From contig JAGMUV010000011.1 of assembly GCA_020744425.1 (NCBI GenBank), forward strand, positions 62,001 through 126,000: a DNA stretch of 64,000 bases, given 5' to 3'. The stretch's first letter is position 1, and every line of letters starts with the position of its first letter. Source of the stretch: Dactylonectria macrodidyma (lineage: Eukaryota > Ascomycota > Sordariomycetes > Hypocreales > Nectriaceae). The notes under the pieces are model-generated. The model had not been told where the DNA came from, did not search any database, and was given only the letters and a program-made list of their open reading frames with translations. Below, one piece after another: positions 57,809 to 64,000 of this stretch. A program made the translations under genes and the position numbers.

Positions 57809-60800
57809 TTAAACATCTGTCATGTCCACGTCACCGTCCGACAGGAGATCCTCGACGAGCGATGATTCCTTTTCATCTTTGGGCACAATGGTACCCTCAG
57901 AGTCCTCGTCCTCTTCCTTAATCTGAGGTTCTTCGATGACAGACTTCTCTTCTGACTGCTGTCCCTCAGGGTTCAGCGACATGCTGCGGCTAGTACGTCG
58001 CTGAGTCGGCTGCTGCTCGTCAAGAACGTTGACAATCTTGCCAAGGCTGACGTGGATTTTGTAAAGCGCATTGCGGCTGGTGGCGTCTGAGAGGAGCCCT
58101 TGCTCCACAGCAGCACTAACTTCCGCGTATGCCTCACGGAGCTTCTCCTCGGTTGAACCTGGTGACATGTGTAGTTTACCGAGGAGGGTAGCGACAAGCT
58201 TCTTCTCTTCCTCTGTACTGCTATTAGCATCTCGCACCGCCCTATGTCCACCGGCATTCGACTTACTGGAAACGTTGCCTCTGAGTCTCTCCAATATGTC
58301 CATAGCAAAGTCTAGATGGACGTCGCCATTGACAGCCTTCTTTTCGTTGTCTAGAATGAGAGTAGTGCTGTAGCACTTCCTAGGATCTGTCCAATCAACC
58401 AGGCAGGCTCCGATTGTAGTCATGCTGACCATGTCTTCCTCTACATCAACATCGTCATCCTCCAAGCCCTCGCGAACATTGAAGAGAGCATGGATAGCAT
58501 CGAGGGCAATAGTTCGCATAAGATCCTGGTTCTCGGGCCGTGAGAAACAGAAAACTGGCAGGAAGTAGTTGAGCGCCTGTCGTACTGTCTGGTTTGATGC
58601 TGACGATGGGTCAAAGTATGCAACGACGAGTGACTTGACAAGTTCCTGGCACGCCTCTTCATCGCTAACAATGCGGCCGAGCAGTAGCTTTGAGGCAGCT
58701 ACGGTGGCAGCTGCTTGAACCTCTGGAGACTTGGCACCACTCTTGACGGCCTTGACATATACCTTCAAGAGACCGGGTGTTGATGCCAGGAGCTGTGCGC
58801 CATGAACGTTGAGAATGTCCGTCAGAATGTGCAGCGCGGTGATCTGCAGCGCGGTGTGGCCCTTGCTGAAGAAGTGCATGAACAGTCCAAGGTTTTCCTC
58901 TGCGAGTGATCGGTCGAGGAGAGCGCATAGACCCAAACAGACCAATCCTCTCTCACGAACAGGGGCCTCATGGCTGCGTACTGCAGGAACCACCAAGTTG
59001 TTGAGCATCGACACCAGGTTGGTGTTGTCCTGGAGGTTTTCAGCAACATGTGTAAGCATGCACTGGACAATGTGAAGACACTTCATGTTGACGACGATCT
59101 CCTTAACCGCCTTCTCACGAGCCTCCTCTTCGCTCAGCTCAGGGGTACCTCGTTTGCCTCCCTTAGTTGGCGTGCTTGGGCCACTGACCTCCGACTTGGC
59201 TGAATGGAAGCTGTCTTCAGGATCGTCAACTGGCTCGTCAACGATGGTGTCGTGCACATCAGCGACGGACTCAAGAACGATGCTGCAGAATTCCCTCTCT
59301 CCAGCAACGTCTGGTGAGCAGATCCCCCGAAGAGCCTCCACTGTGAGTTTTGTAACCTCATCTGGTAGATCCGAAATGGACAACATACGTCGAAGCAAAG
59401 TGAACATCTTGCGTCGTCCCACCTCGTCGGAATAATCGAGTGTGAGGGCAATCTGAAGCATTTGCTCCACGATGAACTCCTGTTCCACGGTATCTTCCTC
59501 CTCTTCATCCTCATCCACCTCCTGTTGAGATACTCTCTTAAGGGCCTCAACCAGAACCTGCAGGTAACGCTCGAGGAAGAAGGCAAGTTTCGTGACCTCA
59601 GGAAGCTTCTCTTCCAACAGCACCGAGTACTTGCCGTTGCCTTCAAGGCGACAGAAGTCATTAAAGCTCCTTGCCATGAAGACCGACTCAGCAGAAAGTG
59701 TCTCCCAGAACTTATCATCGAACTCGGCTGCCTCACGGTAATCTGGACGTCCCTCCCAGAAGCCCTTCATAGCCTCAAGAGCAACACCATTGTCGACGCC
59801 TGAGTTTACCACATCAATTCGCTCAAGCAATTCTAAAAGGCCTTCGAAGTCTGGAGGCAAAGGCTCTGCCTGTTGACCATCTTCTTGAGGCGGCGCACCT
59901 GCACAATCCTCAATCCATCGCTCTCGGAATAGTCTACCAGCAGCCTTGCGAACATTTTCATCTCGGTCTCGAAGGCCCCATCGCAGGAGCTTCTCTCGCA
60001 TAGAGAGAGAAAGATGTCTAAAGTCTCCTAGAGCCGGGAGGAGGCGGGAATAGACGGCTCGCCTTGTTGCGGAATCCTGGTCTCGGGCACGTTCAAGGAG
60101 GAAGGGCAGAGTGTTGGGGAGAATTGGGAGATTGACGAGAAGTGACCTGCGCACGTCAGCGCTAGGGTCATTCTGTAAAACCTCAAGAAGCTTCTCAAGC
60201 AATCCCGTTTCCTCGTCGTCATCGCTATCATCCGAGTTGGTGCAGCCCTCGCCCTGGTTACCAGCGAGACGGCCAAGCCCCAATACCGCTTGAGCGCGAA
60301 CCATAGCCTCTTTATCTCGAATCCGTTTAAGCAATCCATGTCGGAGCTTTTGGAAGAGGTCGTCGTCTATCGCATCGAGAGAGTTGATAATGTGTGAAAT
60401 GAGCTGAGTCGACCTGAATCGGACAAATTTGTCCTTCGCAGACAAGAGAGGAAGGATTGCTTCGAGAAGCTTTGATGTGAGCCGGGTACTTGGCGTCTCG
60501 GGCATCACACTCGCATCTTCCTCAACGTCTTCGAGAAGCTCATTGTCCTTTTCACTAGCATGTCGCAAGAAGAGGCCGATGAATCGAATCGATTTCTCTC
60601 CAACACTCTCCGACTTCTTGATGGGCATAATCCTGAGGACGCATCGGATAAACTCATCATTGAAGGCCTCTTCATCAAAGTCGTTGGATTGAGAATGTTT
60701 GGGATCTGCTGGTTCGTAGCAGCATGACTCGTGAAGTTTTCGAAGATTCACGACGAGCTTTCGATGCGTGGCCGTAGTTCGCTGAGCATCGCTAAAGACG

Positions 60801-60955
60801 CTGCAGACCTTGCCTCTCAAGGCATTATCAGGAGTGTCGACGATCTCGGGGTTTGAGGATGCGCGGGAGGCACCAGAGGCTCGTGAGGAGACGGTTGCAT
60901 TTGACTGTCTAGCAGCCGAAGTTCTTGTCGATCGGGTCGATGTTCGAGCAGGCAT
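57809..60955 (-). CDS. YCG1: condensin complex subunit 3 (CAP-G/YCG1/CND3)
   Basis: A single exon of 1048 aa, starting at MPARTSTRS; the frame runs 12 codons further upstream to another ATG that I consider leader. A basic, Ser/Thr-rich N-tail precedes long HEAT-repeat arrays. Recognisable blocks are ESVGEKSIRFIGLFLRHASE, LRHGLLKRIRDKEAMVRAQA, RRAVYSRLLPALGDFRHLS, LLRWGLRDRDENVRKAAGRL, and the Cnd3 segment from GLVCLGLCALLDRSLAEENL through HILTDILNVHGAQLL. The C-terminus is acidic and likely phosphorylated. CAP-G binds DNA and the kleisin Brn1, helping condensin compact chromosomes and rDNA in mitosis. It lacks introns, unlike most neighbours, and is head-to-head with NOP4. Confidence 0.95.
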   Translation of the reverse strand: MPARTSTRSTRTSAARQSNATVSSRASGASRASSNPEIVDTPDNALRGKVCSVFSDAQRTTATHRKLVVNLRKLHESCCYEPADPKHSQSNDFDEEAFNDEFIRCVLRIMPIKKSESVGEKSIRFIGLFLRHASEKDNELLEDVEEDASVMPETPSTRLTSKLLEAILPLLSAKDKFVRFRSTQLISHIINSLDAIDDDLFQKLRHGLLKRIRDKEAMVRAQAVLGLGRLAGNQGEGCTNSDDSDDDEETGLLEKLLEVLQNDPSADVRRSLLVNLPILPNTLPFLLERARDQDSATRRAVYSRLLPALGDFRHLSLSMREKLLRWGLRDRDENVRKAAGRLFRERWIEDCAGAPPQEDGQQAEPLPPDFEGLLELLERIDVVNSGVDNGVALEAMKGFWEGRPDYREAAEFDDKFWETLSAESVFMARSFNDFCRLEGNGKYSVLLEEKLPEVTKLAFFLERYLQVLVEALKRVSQQEVDEDEEEEDTVEQEFIVEQMLQIALTLDYSDEVGRRKMFTLLRRMLSISDLPDEVTKLTVEALRGICSPDVAGEREFCSIVLESVADVHDTIVDEPVDDPEDSFHSAKSEVSGPSTPTKGGKRGTPELSEEEAREKAVKEIVVNMKCLHIVQCMLTHVAENLQDNTNLVSMLNNLVVPAVRSHEAPVRERGLVCLGLCALLDRSLAEENLGLFMHFFSKGHTALQITALHILTDILNVHGAQLLASTPGLLKVYVKAVKSGAKSPEVQAAATVAASKLLLGRIVSDEEACQELVKSLVVAYFDPSSASNQTVRQALNYFLPVFCFSRPENQDLMRTIALDAIHALFNVREGLEDDDVDVEEDMVSMTTIGACLVDWTDPRKCYSTTLILDNEKKAVNGDVHLDFAMDILERLRGNVSSKSNAGGHRAVRDANSSTEEEKKLVATLLGKLHMSPGSTEEKLREAYAEVSAAVEQGLLSDATSRNALYKIHVSLGKIVNVLDEQQPTQRRTSRSMSLNPEGQQSEEKSVIEEPQIKEEDEDSEGTIVPKDEKESSLVEDLLSDGDVDMTDV

Positions 60956-61300
60956 TTTTTTTTCGACGGGATGCGGCTCCTTGCACGACACCTCGAGAGA
61001 TTGTCAAGCGTCAAGTAGATATGTAAATACCCTCGTGGTGGTGAGGCTTTGTTTGGAAACGCGGTTGTGTTGTCGCACTTGGGTAAATAGTCTTCCATTT
61101 CCGACCTAGCGCGTCATGATAAGACAGAGTCCCCGCCATCACGTGTGATTAGATAAATCCAAAAATTGTCTTATCAGTTGCCAGCCATAATTTTTTTCGA
61201 GATCGAGTTGCACCAACTTCCCGGCGCAAGCACATTTCAAGGTGCTGTAGCCATTGCCTTTTGTCGCTGTGCAGTTATTTTCTCAAGTCCAAGCTCCATC
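60956..61300. promoter_or_regulatory. 345-base divergent promoter between condensin YCG1 and NOP4
   Basis: The two start codons are only 345 bases apart, so regulatory sites are almost surely shared. No telobox or other named motif was recognised. Confidence 0.6.
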
Positions 61301-63544
61301 ATGGGCACGTCTAACAACGACCGCAAGCGGTCCCGCGCCGATGCGGATGACATTGAACCGGCTGACTTCGAGGACCGAGACAATGGAGCTGTCCAGGCGA
61401 CCAAGAGAGCTAGAGTCGAAGAACGACGATCGCTCTTCGTCCGATCTCTGCCTGCTGGTGCTACCAGTGAGACTCTGACCGATTTCTTTTCAGAGCACTT
61501 CCCAGTGAAGCACGCTGTCGTGGTCATTGACCAAATAACCAAGGAATCGAGAGGCTATGGTTTCGTTACTTTCGCCGACGCCGACGACGCCAAGGAGGCG
61601 AAGGCAAAATTGGACAACCACCAGTGGGATGGAAAACGAATCAGACTCGACCTTGCCGAGCGCAGACACCGAAACGAAGCCAGTGGCCCTGCCGTCATTC
61701 CAGCTGGCAAGCCTCCCAAGAAAGACGAGTACCAAAAGGCCCCAAAGTTGATTGTGCGCAACCTGCCTTGGAGCATCAAAACCTCCGAGCAGCTAGAGCG
61801 TCTCTTCCGCAGCTTTGGCAAGGTCAAGTTTGCCGATCTTCCTCAGTCAAAGGGCAAGCTCAAGGGCTTCGGTTTTGTTACCCTCCGAGGAAAGAAGAAC
61901 GCGGAAACCGCTTTGGAGGCCATTAATGGCAAGGAAATCGATGGCAGAACCCTTGCCGTGGACTGGGCTGTGGAGAAGGAGATTTGGGACCAGCAAAACC
62001 CAGACAAGAAAGACAAAAAGAAGGTTAAGGCAGATGAGGACGCGGAGGCTGAGGATGATGAAGGAGATTCAGAATCTGTCACCAGTGAGGATGGGGATGA
62101 TGATGATGAAGAAGAGAAGGGTGATGGTGCCACGAAGCCGACTCGGGACTCAGAGCTTGATGCTGACCTGGAAAACTTCATGAAGAACTACATGCAAAAT
62201 ATGGAGGACGAAGAGGAAGATGAGGATGAGGACGAGGACGAGGAGCAGGAAGCCAAGAAGAACGTGCCACTCAAGAAACTCATGACGGACAACTCGGCGA
62301 CTGTTTTTATTCGAAACTTGCCTTTTACCGCAACAGATGAACAACTCAAGGGATTCTTTGGACACTTTGGAAAGGTCAGATATGCCCGTGTCGTCATGAA
62401 CAAGATGACGGAAAAACCCGCCGGTACTGCCTTTGTCTGCTTCTACGATGCGGATGAAGCCAGGGCCTGCATCAAGGGAGCGCCACGGCCCAAGGAGTCA
62501 GTCTCTCTAGGAAAGAACTCCATCCTTCAGGATGAGAGCGCCGACCCTGATGGCAAGTACACTTTGGACGGTCGGCTTCTCCAAGTCGCGCAGGCTGTCA
62601 ACAAAGATGAGGCCACCAACCTCGCCGACACCTCGCTGGCCAAGCGAAGGGAAAAGGACAAGCGCAGACTCTTCCTTCTTTCCGAGGGTTCCATCGACAG
62701 AAATTCGCCCCTTTACAACATTCTCACCCCAGCTGAGCACCATATGAGAGACGCCAGTTCTGCCCAGCGCAAGAAACTTGTGCAAAAGAATCCCAGTTTG
62801 CACTTGAGCTTGACCCGTCTAGCCCTACGCAACATTCCCCGCAACATGGGTGCAACGGAACTAAAGGATCTCGCCAGAAAGGCTGTGGTCGGTTTTGCCA
62901 CAGATGTCAGGGAGGGCCGCCGACAACCCCTCTCAAAAGAGGAAAATGCCCGAGATGGCAAGGACGCCAAGGAAAAGGACCGCGAAAGGAAGGCCAAGGG
63001 CAAAGGTATTGTCCGTCAGGCCAAGATCATCTTCGAGAGCGCGAAGGGAACCAAGGTGGAGGAGACAGCTGGTGGAAAGAGCCGTGGATATGGCTTCATT
63101 GAGTACACGTCGCACCATTGGGCTTTAATGGGCCTCCGCTACCTGAATGGCCAGCAACTCGAGAATGAGAACGGAAAGAAGCAAAGATTGGTGGTTGAGT
63201 TTGCCATTGAGAACGCTCAGGTCGTCCAGCGACGCAAGGCGAACGAGGAAAAGTCCCGCCAGGCGCAAGGGCAGTCGCAGAACCGAGGCTCAGCAGGCAA
63301 GCCTGACAATGGGCCCCGAGACGGTCGACGGGAGAGTGGCGGGTTCTCAAAGGACAAGGACAAGAGACGTGACGGCAAGGGACGCGATGGCAAGGTACGA
63401 GATCGCAAGGGTCCGAAGTCGAAGCCAGTGGAGGCCGAGGAAAGTGTTAAGCCCCGTAATCCCAAGGAGGATATGCAACAGAGGTTGATTGCGAGGAAGA
63501 GGCTTGTACGCAAGAAGAAGGTTCAGTCGCGCAGCAAAAATTAA
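61301..63544 (+). CDS. NOP4: ribosome-assembly RNA-binding protein NOP4 (NOP77/RBM28)
   Basis: A single exon of 747 aa from MGTSNNDRKRS; 45 codons of open frame upstream are leader. Four RNA-recognition motifs can be seen. RRM1 (44-120) has LFVRSL and RGYGFVTF; RRM2 (149-222) has LIVRNL and KGFGFVTL; RRM3 (333-430) has VFIRNL and GTAFVCF. RRM4, near residue 550-650, is degenerate, with LALRNIPRNMG and RGYGFIEY. Acidic low-complexity runs separate RRM2 from RRM3 (250-320), and the C-terminus is a long Lys/Arg/Gly/Asp-rich tail. Yeast NOP4 is nucleolar and joins domains of 25S rRNA in early 60S assembly. Four-RRM order and the acidic spacer make the call firm. Confidence 0.95.
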   Translation: MGTSNNDRKRSRADADDIEPADFEDRDNGAVQATKRARVEERRSLFVRSLPAGATSETLTDFFSEHFPVKHAVVVIDQITKESRGYGFVTFADADDAKEAKAKLDNHQWDGKRIRLDLAERRHRNEASGPAVIPAGKPPKKDEYQKAPKLIVRNLPWSIKTSEQLERLFRSFGKVKFADLPQSKGKLKGFGFVTLRGKKNAETALEAINGKEIDGRTLAVDWAVEKEIWDQQNPDKKDKKKVKADEDAEAEDDEGDSESVTSEDGDDDDEEEKGDGATKPTRDSELDADLENFMKNYMQNMEDEEEDEDEDEDEEQEAKKNVPLKKLMTDNSATVFIRNLPFTATDEQLKGFFGHFGKVRYARVVMNKMTEKPAGTAFVCFYDADEARACIKGAPRPKESVSLGKNSILQDESADPDGKYTLDGRLLQVAQAVNKDEATNLADTSLAKRREKDKRRLFLLSEGSIDRNSPLYNILTPAEHHMRDASSAQRKKLVQKNPSLHLSLTRLALRNIPRNMGATELKDLARKAVVGFATDVREGRRQPLSKEENARDGKDAKEKDRERKAKGKGIVRQAKIIFESAKGTKVEETAGGKSRGYGFIEYTSHHWALMGLRYLNGQQLENENGKKQRLVVEFAIENAQVVQRRKANEEKSRQAQGQSQNRGSAGKPDNGPRDGRRESGGFSKDKDKRRDGKGRDGKVRDRKGPKSKPVEAEESVKPRNPKEDMQQRLIARKRLVRKKKVQSRSKN

Positions 63545-63814
63545 TTTCGGTACCCTTGATACCTAAACCTGATTTATTGGCGTTCAATGTTCTCAGCCTC
63601 AAAATGTGTAGATGCGTGTGTAATCAAACAAGATCGATTCAGCGGACAATATCGTTACTTGATGTACTCAAAGTTCAATCCTTTCTCACACTTCGCCTTT
63701 GTTATTTCCATTATCCACTATCCTACACTTAGCAACCTAAATAATACAAGTCATAAAGATCATACGTCATTGAATCGAGAGTCTGAAGAGATGCCAAGAG
63801 TCACAAGTAAGGGT

Positions 63815-64000
63815 TCACTTCCAGAGCCATCCAGTTTTGGTTTGTACGCGACCCTGGGCATGGATACCAGATTTGTCGTCATCGTCGGACTCATCAGGTT
63901 GCTTGTCGGCAGGACGAACGGTGTAGTGAGTCTCACTTCCAATTTGGTTGCCATCTTCGTCAAGGGTCTTGACAGTGACTTTGCTGTGTAGGTACCCGAA
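63815..64000 (-). CDS. 3' end of an unidentified gene (partial)
   Basis: The minus strand is open from the window edge to a TGA at 63815-63817. It reads SKVTVKTLDEDGNQIGSETH, then YTVRPADKQPDESDDDDKSG and ends TKTGWLWK. The composition is clearly protein-like: hydrophilic with a short acidic run and an aromatic C-terminus. A CTACACAG sequence ending at 63984 could be an intron acceptor, so the last exon may start at 63983 rather than run to the edge. I do not recognise the family. The gene is convergent with NOP4. Confidence 0.5.
   Translation of the reverse strand, partial: FGYLHSKVTVKTLDEDGNQIGSETHYTVRPADKQPDESDDDDKSGIHAQGRVQTKTGWLWK

Overview
The window is nuclear DNA of a filamentous ascomycete, most likely a Sordariomycete and plausibly Hypocreales. 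Genes carry short introns (about 50-110 bases) with GTRNGY donors, CTAAC/CTGAC branch points and YAG acceptors. Coding regions are GC-rich, upstream leaders are long and CT-rich, and the intergenic DNA is dotted with TAGGTA/TACCTA words. The order-level assignment is inference. Exon structures were built by hand and checked for reading-frame continuity; no alignment or search was run.

Layout. 0-5 kb: an edge fragment, an EDC1/PNRC-like decapping-enhancer candidate (-), the RBX1/HRT1 RING subunit (+) and signal-peptidase subunit SPC1 (-). 7-14 kb: a CorA/MNR2-type metal transporter (+), TIM8 (+), ribosomal protein uL23 (-) divergent from the 25S rRNA methyltransferase BMT2 (+), and the methionine-salvage enolase-phosphatase UTR4 (-). 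14.2-20.7 kb is a gene desert that includes the long leader of a KSP1/Ran1-type kinase (20.7-22.7 kb, +). 24.6-32.5 kb: an AVT1-like vacuolar amino-acid transporter (-), RNase MRP subunit RMP1 (+) and the co-repressor TUP1/RCO-1 (-). 32.5-39.0 kb is a second desert, ended by sterol C-5 desaturase ERG3 (+). 40.9-43.7 kb: a DUF2015 protein (-) and ribosomal eL28 (+). 43.7-47.4 kb has no confident gene and holds an AT-rich island. 47.4-57.5 kb: cytosolic malate dehydrogenase (+), TRAPP subunit TRS33 (-), a SIZ/PIAS SUMO ligase (-), a DUF2423 nucleolar protein (+) and GPI ethanolamine-phosphate transferase LAS21 (+). 57.8-64 kb: condensin HEAT subunit YCG1/CND3 (-) divergent from the four-RRM ribosome-assembly factor NOP4 (+), then the 3' end of an unidentified gene (-) running off the edge.

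Almost everything is core housekeeping. The recurring theme is ribosome production: uL23, BMT2, RMP1, eL28, the DUF2423 protein and NOP4. I saw no biosynthetic cluster, intact mobile element, CRISPR array, rRNA or convincing tRNA. No new multi-gene system stands out. The items most worth a second look are a decapping-activator motif in a disordered protein, a probable GC-AG intron in the SUMO ligase, a DFG-to-DWG change in the kinase, a histidine-rich loop in the vacuolar transporter, two divergent promoters pairing chromosome or ribosome genes, and the two deserts.
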